NCBI RefSeq assembly: GCF_020089865.1
Contig: NZ_JAIRBM010000003.1
Location: 310,001-374,000 of the forward strand
DNA: 64,000 nt
Reading direction: 5' to 3'
DNA from: Microvirga puerhi
GTDB lineage: Bacteria > Pseudomonadota > Alphaproteobacteria > Rhizobiales > Beijerinckiaceae
The notes beneath the pieces are model-generated. The model saw only the letters and a list, made by a program, of their open reading frames with translations, was not told the DNA's origin and made no database searches. Below are positions 9,157-18,883 of this stretch, piece after piece (positions within the stretch are counted from its first letter, which is position 1; each line of letters starts with the position of its first letter). Both the position numbers and the translations under genes were made by a program.

Positions 9157-9441
9157 ATGATGAGAAAGGCTATTTGGGTCATTGCAGCAACGTTGATCGG
9201 TGCAGGTACTATTGCAACACCGTCGTTGGCTCAGGTTCAGCTTGGAGTGAGTCCGAACGGTCCTAGTATTCGCATCGGACCCGACGATCATCGCTATGAA
9301 CGCCGCTATATTGAGCGCCGTCGCGTCTATGACGACGACCGCCTGACGACCGGTAGCGTACGCGGCTGTCGAACCGTCGTGATCCGCGAGGAAAACGACG
9401 ATGGGGATATGGTCACGCGTCGCATACGTCGCTGCCGATGA
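9157..9441 (+). CDS. Small exported protein of unknown function
   Basis: This protein of about 94 residues has a signal peptide (MRKAIWVIAATLIGAGTIA...PSLA before QVQLG). The mature part is rich in Arg and Asp, with YERRYIERRRVYDDDRL, and carries two cysteines (GCRTVV and RRCR) that may form a disulfide. ATG 9157 and ATG 9160 are both possible; GAGGAG at 9146-9151 is five or eight bases away. Proteins of this layout are common in Methylobacteriaceae and Bosea-like bacteria, but no function is known to me. It is monocistronic, closed by a strong terminator. Confidence 0.8.
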   Translation: MMRKAIWVIAATLIGAGTIATPSLAQVQLGVSPNGPSIRIGPDDHRYERRYIERRRVYDDDRLTTGSVRGCRTVVIREENDDGDMVTRRIRRCR

Positions 9442-9471
9442 TTTTTGTCGATCGAGCTCATAAGAGCATAG

Positions 9472-9504
9472 GAGCGCCCGAGCACTTTACCTCGGGCGCT
9501 CTTT
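9472..9504 (+). terminator. Rho-independent terminator
   Basis: A perfect 11-bp GC-rich stem (9472-9482 with 9491-9501, loop CACTTTAC) is followed by TTT. It lies 31 bases after the stop of the small exported-protein gene and should end its transcript. Confidence 0.85.
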
Positions 9505-9633
9505 CATTGAGAGCGATCTGATTTTCGACACGCGCAGTGTCATATACGACGCCGTACCTGCCGACGAGGGCAATGGCGCTGGTCGATGCTTATTAAGCGA
9601 TTGAAATAATTTATGTAATTCTGCTGGGCGAGC

Positions 9634-9710
<77 letters not shown>

Positions 9711-9738
9711 GGTCCGTTCGATAGACCAAGCGGCGGAC

Positions 9739-9767
9739 TTTTAGGCCTGAGGCCTTCCTTCTGTCAA
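9739..9767 (-). promoter_or_regulatory. Promoter of tRNA-Ala
   Basis: On the minus strand TTGACA (9762-9767) is followed by a 17-base spacer and CTAAAA (9739-9744). The -35 matches the sigma-70 consensus perfectly. The -10 ends 28 bases before the mature tRNA 5' end, a normal distance for a short tRNA leader. Confidence 0.75.
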
Positions 9768-9887
9768 TCGGGCTCATGGGTCCACTGTCGGCGATTCGGG
9801 GCTGGATATGGCGTTGGAGAATCTGGCGGGTTGTTCGGCAAAGCTAGGAACGCTACATGACGAACGCCCGATCCTGATGAGTTCCCC

Positions 9888-10190
9888 ATGCGATCCCTGC
9901 TCGAAGTCATTCTTTTGGCCCTGCAGCTCTACACATATCTCATTATCGCCTCGGCGATCCTGAGCTGGCTGGTAGCCTTCAATGTGATCAACGCCCGAAA
10001 TGATGTTGTTCGGTCCATCTGGCGCTTCCTGGATGCGGTAACGGAGCCGGCCTTGCGTCCGATCCGCCGGATCCTGCCGAACCTGGGTGGTATTGATATC
10101 TCGCCGGTGATTTTGATCCTCATCATCATCTTCTTGCAGAACCTCATCGCTCGGGTCATGCAGCAATATATCCCGCCAACTCTTCTCTAA
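9888..10190 (+). CDS. YggT family membrane protein
   Basis: This 100-residue inner-membrane protein has two hydrophobic segments (about residues 5-30 and 70-95) linked by a basic amphipathic stretch containing the family motif [21 protein letters not shown]. YggT proteins have been linked to osmotic shock tolerance and envelope functions, without a settled mechanism. It is followed eight bases later by the DUF167 gene, a pairing conserved in many proteobacteria. Confidence 0.93.
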   Translation: MRSLLEVILLALQLYTYLIIASAILSWLVAFNVINARNDVVRSIWRFLDAVTEPALRPIRRILPNLGGIDISPVILILIIIFLQNLIARVMQQYIPPTLL

Positions 10191-10198
10191 GGCGCTCC

Positions 10199-10510
10199 AT
10201 GCCCTGCCGGGTCCTCAAGGATGGCCTAGAAATCCGGGTCCGGGTCACACCGCGCGGGGGAAGGGATGCGATCGAAGGAATCGCGCACCTTTCCGATGGC
10301 ACGGATGTTCTGAAAGTCCGGGTTAGGGCCGTGCCCGAGAATGGAGCCGCCAATGACGCCGTCGGCCGGCTTCTCGCCAAGGCTTTTGGCGTTCCGGCCT
10401 CGACCGTACGCCTGGCGGCAGGCTCCACGGCCCGGCTAAAGACATTTATCATCGAAGGCGAGGCCCAGGCTCTGGCCGCCCGGTTCTCCGCTTTGACAGG
10501 ACAGAATTGA
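10199..10510 (+). CDS. DUF167 / YggU family protein
   Basis: This 103-residue protein carries the DUF167 signature: [13 protein letters not shown] near the start, [21 protein letters not shown] in the middle and the final [13 protein letters not shown]. The family is a small alpha/beta fold of unknown biochemical role. Its TGA overlaps the ATG of folD by one base, so the three genes from yggT to folD form one operon. Confidence 0.93.
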   Translation: MPCRVLKDGLEIRVRVTPRGGRDAIEGIAHLSDGTDVLKVRVRAVPENGAANDAVGRLLAKAFGVPASTVRLAAGSTARLKTFIIEGEAQALAARFSALTGQN

Positions 10511-11403
10511 TGAGCGCGACCATCATCGACGGAAAAGCCTATGCGGCAGGATTGCGAGCCCGCATCGCGGATGCGGTGAAGGATCTGGGACAGCGCGGCG
10601 TACGCCCCGGCCTCGCCGTCGTTCTCGTCGGCGAAGATCCGGCCAGCCAGATCTATGTCCGCAGCAAGGCGCGGCTTACGGTCGAAGCAGGCATGGCGTC
10701 CTTCGAACACGTTCTGCCGGCCTCTACCAGAGAAGCGGAGCTCCTCGCCTTGGTGGCGAAGCTCAATGCGGATCCGACCGTCGACGGCATCCTCGTGCAG
10801 CTGCCCCTGCCGAAGCAGATTGATGCGCAGAAGGTGATCGAGGCCATCGACCCTGCTAAGGACGTCGACGGTTTCCATCCGATCAATGCCGGCCGTTTGA
10901 TGACCGGCGTGCCAGGCTTCGTCTCCTGCACCCCGCTGGGCTGCCTGCTCCTAATCCGCTCCGTACGTCGGGATCTCGCGGGGCTCGACGCGGTCGTCGT
11001 CGGGCGGTCCAACATCGTCGGGAAGCCGATGGCACAGCTTCTCCTCTCCCAGAGCTGCACGGTGACCATCGCCCACTCGAAGACTCATGATCTGCGGGCC
11101 GTCTGCCGGCGGGCCGACATCCTGGTGGCGGCGGTCGGGCGGCCGGAGATGGTCCGGGGCGATTGGATCAAGCCCGGAGCCATCGTGATTGATGTCGGCA
11201 TCAATCGTGTCCCTAACCCTTCAGCCGGCGAGGGCAAGACGAAGGTCGTCGGGGACGTGGCCTATGGCGAGGCCGCAAGAATTGCCTCCGCCATCACTCC
11301 AGTGCCGGGAGGAGTCGGGCCGATGACGATTGCCTGCCTCCTGCGCAACACGCTGGAGGCAGCCTGTCTGAGGCGTGGCTTGGCGATGCCCGCTCTCCAC
11401 TGA
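10510..11403 (+). CDS. folD: Bifunctional methylenetetrahydrofolate dehydrogenase / methenyl-THF cyclohydrolase
   Basis: This 297-residue cytoplasmic enzyme interconverts 5,10-methylene-THF and 10-formyl-THF with NADP. Visible motifs are YVRSKARLT with the catalytic lysine, [24 protein letters not shown], the NADP-binding [17 protein letters not shown], and the C-terminal [16 protein letters not shown]. The start at ATG 10510 overlaps the upstream stop (TGATG). The length and all signatures are normal for the family. Confidence 0.97.
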   Translation: MSATIIDGKAYAAGLRARIADAVKDLGQRGVRPGLAVVLVGEDPASQIYVRSKARLTVEAGMASFEHVLPASTREAELLALVAKLNADPTVDGILVQLPLPKQIDAQKVIEAIDPAKDVDGFHPINAGRLMTGVPGFVSCTPLGCLLLIRSVRRDLAGLDAVVVGRSNIVGKPMAQLLLSQSCTVTIAHSKTHDLRAVCRRADILVAAVGRPEMVRGDWIKPGAIVIDVGINRVPNPSAGEGKTKVVGDVAYGEAARIASAITPVPGGVGPMTIACLLRNTLEAACLRRGLAMPALH

Positions 11404-11442
11404 GAGGGGAGCATCGATCATGCCGTTGCAGCCGGCGCTGAT

Positions 11443-12126
11443 TCATCTATCTGCAGCAAAGCAATAAAAGAGGCCGGCTCCCCCTGTGCTTTTCAAGGCG
11501 TCCTGGCTGCAGCCGCCGCGGGAGAGGTGGGATGAATTCCAGGACTTTGCGGGGGGCTGCTCGTCGAGACCCATGCGGTCATGATGGCCGAGCATCGTGG
11601 CTCCCTCCGTGCCGCTTCTCGTCCAATTGCCGCAGGTTCGATCCTCTCCGGCGGGAAAAGCCGTGCCGTCGGGCTGCGATCCGGTCAGCATGTCATGGGT
11701 ATTGGGCGTATCGCCACGACCCTTGACCATCTCACCCTTCTCGGTGAGTGCCGTTTCCTTGGTGATGTTGTTGGCGGCGTGCAGGTCCGTCACATCCTTG
11801 GCGATGACGACACCCTTGGCATTCTGCCACGGGCCGCGACCGATGCGATCTTGGGCATTGACCGCTGGCACATTGCCAGAAGCCTGGGTCGATAAGTACG
11901 CGCGCCAAGTCTTGCCCCCTGCTCCGGCGGCCTGTGCCAGCGCTTGGCAATGTCGATCGGCACCTTCGAGACCGCCGAGATCGGCGCCTTTGCCCGATCC
12001 GACGCTGGTAACGAAGAACGTCATGTTCGCTGATCCGCCCGCACTCTGGCTGTATGCGGTATCGAATGCAGCCGGCGCCATCAGGCCAAGGCCGGCTGCC
12101 AGACAAATCTTGCCGATTTCGCGCAT
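11443..12126 (-). CDS. Exported lectin-like protein of unknown function
   Basis: This 227-residue protein starts at ATG 12126 (GAAGGAGGAAGCG just upstream) with a signal peptide ending near DTAYS. The mature part has FFVTSVGSGKGADLGGLEGA, a conserved WRAYLST block, RIGRGPWQNAKG, and near the C-terminus SWNSSHLSRGGCSQDAL and GLFYCFA. The four cysteines would suit disulfides in the periplasm. It belongs to a recognisable alphaproteobacterial family sometimes labelled lectin because of a C-type-lectin or endostatin-like fold; that fold assignment is from memory. It converges on folD and is not in an operon with the LysR gene behind it. Confidence 0.75.
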   Translation of the reverse strand: MREIGKICLAAGLGLMAPAAFDTAYSQSAGGSANMTFFVTSVGSGKGADLGGLEGADRHCQALAQAAGAGGKTWRAYLSTQASGNVPAVNAQDRIGRGPWQNAKGVVIAKDVTDLHAANNITKETALTEKGEMVKGRGDTPNTHDMLTGSQPDGTAFPAGEDRTCGNWTRSGTEGATMLGHHDRMGLDEQPPAKSWNSSHLSRGGCSQDALKSTGGAGLFYCFAADR

Positions 12127-12264
12127 CGCTTCCTCCTTCGTCTCCTTGCCCCCGCTTCGTTGGCTGTGGCGGGAGATCGATGGGAGGCTAACACGGTGTC
12201 TTGTCTGGGCCGGATTGAAAACTCCGTGAAGGTTCGGAAGACCCATGTCTCGGAATTGCCCTCT

Positions 12265-13152
12265 TTAGGCAGCCTTTCGCAGGTGCTCGACCAATTGTCG
12301 GGCCGATGGAGCAAGCCCGTCCATGGCCCGGATGCACAAGGTCAAGTCGCGAGTTGCCCAAACGTCGTCGAGAGCCACCGCGATGATCGCCATCGTGCGG
12401 GCCGCCCGACGCGCCGTGGTTTCCGGGACGATGCCAAGCCCGACACCGGCCTCGACCATGCGGCATACGGCGTCGAAGCTGCGCAACTGGACTCGCAGGC
12501 GAAGCGGCCGGCCGATCCTGCTTGCCTTGTCCGCGAGAAATCGTTGCAGGGCGCTGGCCCGATCAAGGCCCACGAAGTCGAATCCCAGCACTTCGGCGAA
12601 CGTGAGATGGTTGCTGCTGGCGAGCGGATGATCCCTGGCTACGACCAGGACGAAGCGGTCGCTTCGGAACGGGAAGGTCTGGAGCCGGCCCGTATCGACG
12701 GTTCCTGCCACGATGCCGATATCGCCAACACCCTCTGCGATCATCCCGACGATCTCATCGGAGAGCCTCTCTTCCAGGTCGATCGAGACCTGCGGGTGCT
12801 CCGCCAGAAAGGCGCTGAGTGCCTCAGGCAGGAACTCGGTCAAGGCATTGGTGTTGGAGAGAATCCGGATCTGCCCGGTAAGTCCGCCCATATAGGCGCC
12901 CAGATCTTCACGAAGGCGCTCTGCCTGGGACAGGAGGGTGCGGGCGTGCTGGAGCAGCGTCCGTCCGGCAGGCGTCGGCACCACGCCTTGCCGGTTGCGC
13001 AGCAGCAGCGGTGCTCCGAGGGATTTTTCCATGTTTCGGATGCGCGTGCTTGCCGCGGCGAGGGCCAGATGGGCACGCTCAGCGCCATGGGTGATGCTCC
13101 CGGCCTCGACGACATGTCGGAAAAGGCTCAGATCGGTCAGGTCGAACTGCAT
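12265..13152 (-). CDS. LysR-family transcriptional regulator
   Basis: This 295-residue regulator has an N-terminal winged helix-turn-helix (residues 1-60; GSITHGAERAHLALAAASTR then EKSLGAPLLLRN) and a two-lobed effector domain (about 90-290). AAGGA lies five bases before ATG 13152. It is divergent from sdhC across a 193-base space, so either autoregulation or control of the sdh operon is possible; neither is shown. The effector is unknown. Confidence 0.92.
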   Translation of the reverse strand: MQFDLTDLSLFRHVVEAGSITHGAERAHLALAAASTRIRNMEKSLGAPLLLRNRQGVVPTPAGRTLLQHARTLLSQAERLREDLGAYMGGLTGQIRILSNTNALTEFLPEALSAFLAEHPQVSIDLEERLSDEIVGMIAEGVGDIGIVAGTVDTGRLQTFPFRSDRFVLVVARDHPLASSNHLTFAEVLGFDFVGLDRASALQRFLADKASRIGRPLRLRVQLRSFDAVCRMVEAGVGLGIVPETTARRAARTMAIIAVALDDVWATRDLTLCIRAMDGLAPSARQLVEHLRKAA

Positions 13153-13272
13153 GGCATCCTTCGTGATTCGCGAAGGCAGATTAGAATAATGACAAATTGT
13201 GCAAAGAGCGAGCCTAGAGCAAACTTCGTCGCTGGCGAAGTGTGTAATGGGTTGCCGGGTGCAGAAGATGCA

Positions 13273-13301
13273 TTGCAGTGGTCCGGCGCTTCAGATACGA
13301 A
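13273..13301 (+). promoter_or_regulatory. Possible sdhC promoter
   Basis: TTGCAG at 13273-13278, a 17-base spacer and TACGAA at 13296-13301 make a moderate sigma-70-like pair 45 bases before the sdhC start. The same space holds an inverted repeat ACTTCG...CGAAGT near 13224-13242 that could be a regulator site. Confidence 0.35.
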
Positions 13302-13345
13302 CCATTCCAAACTAGTGCGACATTTCGTCGATCAGGAGCGAACGC

Positions 13346-13741
13346 ATGGCTGAGGTGAAGGTGGCCCCGCGGCCCTTGTCCCCGCATTTGCAGATCTATC
13401 GCTGGACCTGGACCATGGCCATGTCCGTTTTCCACCGGATTACGGGCATTGCCCTCTATGGCGGGATCGCGCTCTTCGCGATCTGGCTCGTGGCTTTGGC
13501 GTCCGGCCCGCGCGCCTTTGATGCCGTGCAGTGGTTCTTCGGCTCGCCGATCGGTCTTCTCATTCTGTTCGGATATACCTGGGTGCTGATGCATCACATG
13601 CTGGGCGGCGTCCGGCATCTGGTGTGGGATTTCGGCTACGGCATGGAGCCGGGCGTCCGCATCAACATGGCGCGCTTCACCCTCATCGGTTCGATCGTCC
13701 TGACGGTCCTGATCTGGGTCGTCGCCTTCCTGGCATTTTAA
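13346..13741 (+). CDS. sdhC: Succinate dehydrogenase cytochrome b556 subunit
   Basis: This 131-residue protein is one membrane anchor of complex II, holding heme b and part of the quinone site. The N-terminal signature RPLSPHLQIYRW and MSVFHRITGIALYG are typical. Three membrane helices follow, and HHMLGGVRHLVWD contains the likely heme-ligand histidine region. It is the first gene of sdhCDAB, with AGGAG before its ATG and sdhD 14 bases downstream. Confidence 0.95.
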   Translation: MAEVKVAPRPLSPHLQIYRWTWTMAMSVFHRITGIALYGGIALFAIWLVALASGPRAFDAVQWFFGSPIGLLILFGYTWVLMHHMLGGVRHLVWDFGYGMEPGVRINMARFTLIGSIVLTVLIWVVAFLAF

Positions 13742-13755
13742 GAGGAGACCGGACC

Positions 13756-14172
13756 ATGGCCGACAACAGGGCTGAACCCCGCGTTTCCATGCGCACCCCG
13801 CTTTCCCGCGTGAAGGGCCTCGGCGCCTCGGGACATGGTGTCGAGCATTGGTGGCTTCATCGGGTCACCGCAGTCGCGAACATCCCCCTCATCATTTCCT
13901 TCGTCATCATCGTGGCCGCCCTTGCCGGCCGCACGTACGACGAGGCCATCGCCATCATCTCGCATCCGCTCATCGCGATCATTCTCATCCTCGCCGTCAT
14001 CTCCGTGACGAACCACATGCGTTTGGGCATGCAGATCGTCATCGAGGATTATGTCCACGACAAGGGACCGAAGATCGCCGCTGTGATTGCGAACAATTTC
14101 TACGCCGTGATCATCGCGGTTGCGTGCCTCTACGCGATCCTGAAGGTCAGCCTCGGCCGGATCCTGATTTAA
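13756..14172 (+). CDS. sdhD: Succinate dehydrogenase membrane anchor subunit
   Basis: This 138-residue second anchor of complex II starts at ATG 13756, behind AGAGGAG. A short hydrophilic N-terminus with [19 protein letters not shown] leads into three membrane helices. The second helix region [16 protein letters not shown] supplies the usual heme and quinone-site residues. It is spaced 11 bases before sdhA. Length and motifs are normal for alphaproteobacteria. Confidence 0.94.
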   Translation: MADNRAEPRVSMRTPLSRVKGLGASGHGVEHWWLHRVTAVANIPLIISFVIIVAALAGRTYDEAIAIISHPLIAIILILAVISVTNHMRLGMQIVIEDYVHDKGPKIAAVIANNFYAVIIAVACLYAILKVSLGRILI

Positions 14173-14183
14173 GGAGATCACTC

Positions 14184-15998
14184 ATGGCCCAAGGAGCCAA
14201 CCTCAACGGCAAGGCCTACACGATCGTCGACCACACCTTCGACGTGGTGATCGTTGGAGCCGGTGGCGCCGGACTTCGTGCAACCGTCGGCTGCTCTCAG
14301 GCCGGATTGCGCACTGCCTGCATTACCAAGGTGTTCCCGACGCGCTCGCATACGGTAGCGGCTCAGGGCGGCATCTCCGCATCTCTCGGAAATATGGGCC
14401 CGGACGATTGGCGCTGGCACATGTACGACACCGTCAAGGGATCGGACTGGCTCGGCGACCAGGACGCCATCGAGTATCTCTGCCGCAATGCGCCGGCCGC
14501 CGTCTACGAGCTCGAGCACTGGGGCGTACCCTTCTCCCGTACGGAGGAAGGCAAGATCTATCAGCGCCCCTTCGGCGGCATGACCACGGATTACGGCAAG
14601 GGCACGGCCCAGCGCACCTGCGCGGCCGCTGACCGGACAGGCCATGCAATCCTGCACACCCTCTATGGGCAGGCCGTCCGCAACCAGACCAATTTCTTCA
14701 TCGAGTATTTCGCCCTCGACCTGATGATGAACGACGAGGGTCGCTGCATCGGCGTCGTCGCCCTCAACCAGTCAACTGGTGAGATCCATCGCTTCCGCGC
14801 CCATATGACGATCCTGGCGACCGGTGGCTATGGGCGCGCTTACTTCTCGGCGACGTCGGCCCATACCTGCACGGGTGACGGCAATGCCATGGTCCTGCGG
14901 GCCGGCCTGCCGCTCCAGGATATGGAATTCGTTCAGTTCCACCCCACCGGAATCTATGGTGCCGGCTGCCTCATTACCGAGGGAGCACGCGGCGAGGGCG
15001 GTTACCTGACAAATTCGGAAGGCGAGCGCTTCATGGAGCGCTATGCGCCGTCCGCGAAGGATCTGGCCTCCCGCGATGTGGTCTCCCGCGCCATGACCAT
15101 GGAGATCCGCGCCGGTCGCGGCGTCGGAAGGAACAAGGACCACATCTATCTTCACCTCGACCACCTCGATCCGAAGATTCTGCACGAACGCCTGCCGGGC
15201 ATTTCGGAGAGTGCGAAGATCTTCGCCGGCGTTGATGTCACCAAGGAGCCGATTCCGGTCCTGCCGACCGTCCACTACAACATGGGCGGTATCCCGACGA
15301 ATTATCACGGCGAGGTTCTAACCCTGAAGGACGGCAACCCGGATACCGTAGTGCCGGGCCTCATGGCCCTGGGCGAAGCGGCCTGCGTGTCGGTCCATGG
15401 AGCGAACCGTCTTGGTTCGAACTCGCTCATCGACCTCGTGGTGTTCGGTCGCGCGGCGGGATTGCGCTGCGCTGAGATCCTCACGCCCAACGAGAAGCAT
15501 TCGGATCTGCCCAAGGATGCCGATGCTCTTGCTCTCTCGCGTCTCGATCGCTTCCGGTATGCCAACGGCTCGACGCCGACGGCCGAGCTGCGGCTGGAGA
15601 TGCAGAAGACCATGCAGAACAACTGCGCGGTGTTCCGCACCGGCGAGGTTCTGGCCGAGGGCAAAGACCTCATTCACAAGGTCTGGGGCGCCGCTGCCGA
15701 CATCAAGGTCACCGATCGTTCGCTGATCTGGAACACCGACCTTCTGGAGACCCTCGAGTTCGACAACCTGATCGGTCAGGCGGTCGTGACCATGGAGGGA
15801 GCGCTCAATCGTCAGGAATCTCGCGGCGCGCATGCCCGTGAGGACTTCCCGGATCGCAACGACAAGGACTGGATGAAGCACACCCTGGCCTGGCTCGACG
15901 ACACCTCCCACAAGGTGACCATCGATTACCGGCCGGTGCACACCTACACCATGTCGAACGAGATCCAGTACATCGAGCCGAAGGCCCGCGTGTACTGA
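14184..15998 (+). CDS. sdhA: Succinate dehydrogenase flavoprotein subunit
   Basis: This 604-residue subunit oxidises succinate to fumarate with covalently bound FAD. It starts at ATG 14184 (AAGGAGATCACTC before it); an overlapping frame extends upstream but lies inside sdhD. The FAD-binding [11 protein letters not shown] is near the N-terminus, and the histidyl-FAD site is in [17 protein letters not shown]. Active-site segments include [20 protein letters not shown] and [20 protein letters not shown]. The C-terminal domain ends with the usual [17 protein letters not shown] structured spacer separates it from sdhB. Confidence 0.98.
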   Translation: MAQGANLNGKAYTIVDHTFDVVIVGAGGAGLRATVGCSQAGLRTACITKVFPTRSHTVAAQGGISASLGNMGPDDWRWHMYDTVKGSDWLGDQDAIEYLCRNAPAAVYELEHWGVPFSRTEEGKIYQRPFGGMTTDYGKGTAQRTCAAADRTGHAILHTLYGQAVRNQTNFFIEYFALDLMMNDEGRCIGVVALNQSTGEIHRFRAHMTILATGGYGRAYFSATSAHTCTGDGNAMVLRAGLPLQDMEFVQFHPTGIYGAGCLITEGARGEGGYLTNSEGERFMERYAPSAKDLASRDVVSRAMTMEIRAGRGVGRNKDHIYLHLDHLDPKILHERLPGISESAKIFAGVDVTKEPIPVLPTVHYNMGGIPTNYHGEVLTLKDGNPDTVVPGLMALGEAACVSVHGANRLGSNSLIDLVVFGRAAGLRCAEILTPNEKHSDLPKDADALALSRLDRFRYANGSTPTAELRLEMQKTMQNNCAVFRTGEVLAEGKDLIHKVWGAAADIKVTDRSLIWNTDLLETLEFDNLIGQAVVTMEGALNRQESRGAHAREDFPDRNDKDWMKHTLAWLDDTSHKVTIDYRPVHTYTMSNEIQYIEPKARVY

Positions 15999-16007
15999 GC
16001 AACCATC

Positions 16008-16092
16008 ATGGCCGGATGCGTCCGGCCATTCACGTCTTTTCCGCGCCACGCGAGAGGCAGCGTGGATGCCCGGACCCGCTTCGGGCGTGACG
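16008..16092 (+). repeat. Multi-hairpin intergenic repeat between sdhA and sdhB
   Basis: The spacer begins with a perfect 9-bp stem (16008-16016 with 16021-16029, loop TGCG). It continues with ATTCACG (16028-16034), which can pair with CGTGGAT (16061-16067) allowing one wobble. It ends with ATGCCCGG (16066-16073) facing TCGGGCGT (16081-16088). The same plan, in the same order, is found between mdh and sucC, so this looks like a copy of a dispersed palindromic element. It may affect sdhB mRNA level or stability. Confidence 0.65.
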
Positions 16093-16114
16093 AAACAGAG
16101 GCAGGTAAGACCGA

Positions 16115-16897
16115 ATGGCCCAGTTCTCTCTTCCCAAGAATTCCCGATACACCGAAGGCAAGAGCTGGCCGAAACCGGCCAATTCGAACCATGTTCAGGA
16201 GTTTCGGATCTATCGCTGGAACCCGGACGATGGCGCGAACCCGAAGATCGACACCTATTATGTCGATCGGGACGATTGCGGCCCGATGGTGCTCGACGCC
16301 CTGCTCTGGATCAAGAACAAGGTCGATCCGACCCTGACTTTCCGCCGCTCCTGCCGCGAGGGCATCTGCGGTTCCTGCGCCATGAACATCATGGGGCAGA
16401 ACACGCTGGCCTGTACGCTCGGCATCGACGACTGCAAGACCGACAGCATCAAGATCTATCCTCTGCCGCACATGCCGGTGCTGAAGGATCTGGTGCCGGA
16501 TCTCACGAGCTTCTTCGCCCAGCACGCCTCCATCGAGCCTTGGCTCCAGACCGAGACGCCGGAGCCGGAGAAGGAATGGCGCCAGACTCCGGAGGAGCGC
16601 TCGAAGCTCGATGGGCTTTACGAGTGCATCCTGTGCGCCTGCTGCACTACGTCCTGCCCGAGTTACTGGTGGAACGGCGACCGATTCCTGGGGCCGGCCG
16701 CACTCTTGCAGGCCTATCGCTGGCTCATCGACAGCCGCGACGAGAATACGGGTGAACGCCTCGACAATTTGCACGACCCGTTCCGGCTCTATCGCTGCCA
16801 TACGATCATGAATTGCGCCAATACCTGCCCCAAGGGCCTGAACCCGGCGAAGGCCATCGCCGAGATCAAGAAGATGATGGTCGCGCGCGTCGTGTGA
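16115..16897 (+). CDS. sdhB: Succinate dehydrogenase iron-sulfur subunit
   Basis: This 260-residue subunit passes electrons from SdhA to the quinone through three Fe-S clusters. The [2Fe-2S] ligands are in [20 protein letters not shown] followed by AC. The [4Fe-4S] and [3Fe-4S] ligands are in [16 protein letters not shown] and [15 protein letters not shown]. The start at ATG 16115 follows GAGGCAGG. A strong terminator just downstream ends the sdh operon. Confidence 0.98.
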   Translation: MAQFSLPKNSRYTEGKSWPKPANSNHVQEFRIYRWNPDDGANPKIDTYYVDRDDCGPMVLDALLWIKNKVDPTLTFRRSCREGICGSCAMNIMGQNTLACTLGIDDCKTDSIKIYPLPHMPVLKDLVPDLTSFFAQHASIEPWLQTETPEPEKEWRQTPEERSKLDGLYECILCACCTTSCPSYWWNGDRFLGPAALLQAYRWLIDSRDENTGERLDNLHDPFRLYRCHTIMNCANTCPKGLNPAKAIAEIKKMMVARVV

Positions 16898-16919
16898 CGC
16901 TCGGCTGCAACACCTTCGC

Positions 16920-16946
16920 AAAAAGGCGCCATAGGCGCCTTTTTTT
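16920..16946 (+). terminator. Rho-independent terminator of sdhCDAB
   Basis: AAAAAGGCGCC (16920-16930) pairs with GGCGCCTTTTTTT (16934-16946) around a 3-base loop ATA. It lies 23 bases after the sdhB stop. The flanking A and T runs also permit some function in the opposite direction. Confidence 0.9.
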
Positions 16947-17058
16947 GTTACGCTTGACGCCATACTCTCCGCCCGATCCGTCCAGGCTCTCAATTCTGGA
17001 AGGGGCGGCGGCTCTGCGCATTTCTGCTGTCGATACCGCCAAGTATGTGAGGACGATG

Positions 17059-17649
17059 ATGAAGAGTTCCTTCTGGATTGTGACGGCGACGCTTTGCTCT
17101 GCATTGCCCCTTGGCGCCTGCTCGTCCGCGCGCCTGGGCGGCGGGCCGATCCCCGGCGCGGCGGCTGCGCCGATTGTCAATCCGGCCCCCGTGGAGGCTG
17201 TGCCGTCCGGTCCCGTGACCGCCGAGCCGCTGCCGCCACTTGATGGACAGCCTCTGCCGCCCGTCGCAGGCGCTCCGATGTCCGGCATGCCTGGAGCGAC
17301 CCCGGGAGGCACCGAAGTTGCGGGCCTTCCGCCCGTTACACCGCCGGCTCCGGCCGCCGCGCCTGCACCGACCAGCCGCACGGCCATGGTCGGCAACTGG
17401 ACCGCGAATGTTGCCGGCGGCACTTGCAGGATTCAGCTGAGCAGTTCTCCGTCTCTCGATCTCTATCGCGCTTCCGCATCGGGATGTCCGAGCCAGGACT
17501 TGTCGAAGATCTATGCTTGGGACTTCCGGGATGGCGAGGTCTATCTCTATCAGACCGGCGGGGCTGTCGCTGCGCGCCTTCGTGGATCCTCCGGCTCCTT
17601 GACAGGAGTCCTCGCCAAATCAGGCGCTCCGCTAAGTCTATCGCGATAA
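17059..17649 (+). CDS. AprI/Inh-family lipoprotein (putative metalloprotease inhibitor)
   Basis: This 196-residue protein has a lipoprotein signal with lipobox PLGAC around residues 16-20. A proline/alanine-rich linker of about 90 residues follows. The C-terminal domain (about 115-196) resembles Inh: MVGNWTANVAGGTCRIQL, a second cysteine in SGCPSQDL, and AWDFRDGEVYLYQ. Inh proteins block serralysin-type proteases in the periplasm; here no protease gene is nearby, so a general outer-membrane lipoprotein role is equally possible. ATG 17059 is preferred to ATG 17056 because GAGGA sits five bases before it. Confidence 0.75.
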   Translation: MKSSFWIVTATLCSALPLGACSSARLGGGPIPGAAAAPIVNPAPVEAVPSGPVTAEPLPPLDGQPLPPVAGAPMSGMPGATPGGTEVAGLPPVTPPAPAAAPAPTSRTAMVGNWTANVAGGTCRIQLSSSPSLDLYRASASGCPSQDLSKIYAWDFRDGEVYLYQTGGAVAARLRGSSGSLTGVLAKSGAPLSLSR

Positions 17650-17689
17650 GGCGTTTGCGCTCGGAAGGTTGGGAAGGTATCGCTCTCGC

Positions 17690-18883
17690 GTGACCGACCA
17701 TCGATCTTTCCCTCCCAAGCCCATGGCAACCCGTTACGACGCGCTCGTGCGGTCTGGAGCCATTGAACGAGATCCGGCGCAAATCAAGCTGATCGCTCAC
17801 CTCGACGCTCTCGCCGAGGAGCTGGGCGGCTTTCGATTGGCCCGGAAGAACAGCGCGCTCGGCTGGCTGTTCAGCAAGCGCAATCCGGTCTCTCCCAAGG
17901 GCCTCTACGTCTGGGGCTCGGTCGGGCGTGGCAAGACCATGCTGATGGACCTCTTCTTCGAGACTCTTGCCGTCAGGCGCAAGCGTCGGGTCCATTTCCA
18001 TGCCTTCATGGCTGATGTTCATGATCGGATTCACGCGTTCCGCCAGAGGCTGAAGGCCGGAGAGGTAAAGGGGGACGATCCCATCGGGCCGGTGGCCGAG
18101 GATTTGGCCAAGGAGGCCTGGGTTCTCTGCTTCGACGAGTTCACCGTGACGGATATTGCCGACGCGATGATCCTCGGGCGTCTTTTCACGGCACTTTTCG
18201 CTCAAGGCGTCGTGGTCGTGGCAACGTCCAACGTGGAGCCGGACCGGCTCTATGAGGGAGGGTTGAACCGGACGCTTTTCCTGCCATTCATCGCCTTGCT
18301 GCAGGAGAGGATGACGGTCCTGAAGCTCGACGCGCGGACCGATTTCCGGCTGGAGAAGCTTGCAGGCAGCCCGGTCTTCTATACGCCGGCCGATAAGCAT
18401 TCTCATGAAGCTTTGACACGAGCGTTTCAGAGGCTTGCAGGGAGGGACAGGGGCGTTCCCGAGACGCTGACGGTCAAAGGGCATCCCGTGGAAATTCCTG
18501 AGGCCGCCGGTGGAATCGCACGCGCCACCTTTGCAGATCTCTGCTCCCAGCCTCTCGCGGCGGCCGATTACCTTGCCATCGCAGAGAAGTTTCACACGTT
18601 GATCCTGGAGGATATCCCAAGGATGACCTTCGAGCGGCGCAATGAGGCAAAGCGCTTCATCATGCTGATCGATGCCCTCTACGATTCCCATGTGAAGCTG
18701 CTGGCCTCTGCCGAGGCTGAGGCGACCGAGCTCTATCAGGCGGATACCGGGCGCGAAGCTTTCGAATTCGATCGAACCGTGTCGCGTCTCATCGAAATGC
18801 GCTCCGAGGAATACCTTTCTCTGCCTCATGGACCTGTCGACTCGACCGATGTCGGCCACACGACCGGATTGGTCGAGACATGA
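17690..18883 (+). CDS. zapE: AFG1-family ATPase, cell division protein ZapE
   Basis: This is an AAA-type ATPase of about 397 residues, related to mitochondrial Afg1 and bacterial ZapE, which modulates FtsZ assembly in E. coli. Walker A is GSVGRGKTMLMD, Walker B LCFDEFTVTDIADA, and the family block TSNVEPDRLYEGGLNRTLFL is present. The start is uncertain: GTG 17690 is used, with TTG 17669 upstream and ATG 17723 (MATRYDALVRSG) downstream. It overlaps the TetR gene by four bases. Confidence 0.88.
   Translation: MTDHRSFPPKPMATRYDALVRSGAIERDPAQIKLIAHLDALAEELGGFRLARKNSALGWLFSKRNPVSPKGLYVWGSVGRGKTMLMDLFFETLAVRRKRRVHFHAFMADVHDRIHAFRQRLKAGEVKGDDPIGPVAEDLAKEAWVLCFDEFTVTDIADAMILGRLFTALFAQGVVVVATSNVEPDRLYEGGLNRTLFLPFIALLQERMTVLKLDARTDFRLEKLAGSPVFYTPADKHSHEALTRAFQRLAGRDRGVPETLTVKGHPVEIPEAAGGIARATFADLCSQPLAAADYLAIAEKFHTLILEDIPRMTFERRNEAKRFIMLIDALYDSHVKLLASAEAEATELYQADTGREAFEFDRTVSRLIEMRSEEYLSLPHGPVDSTDVGHTTGLVET

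Noticed and set aside
13848..14183. N-terminal extension of sdhA upstream of 14184
   Set aside because: It lies within sdhD in another frame and lacks similarity; ATG 14184 has a good Shine-Dalgarno and the family N-terminus.
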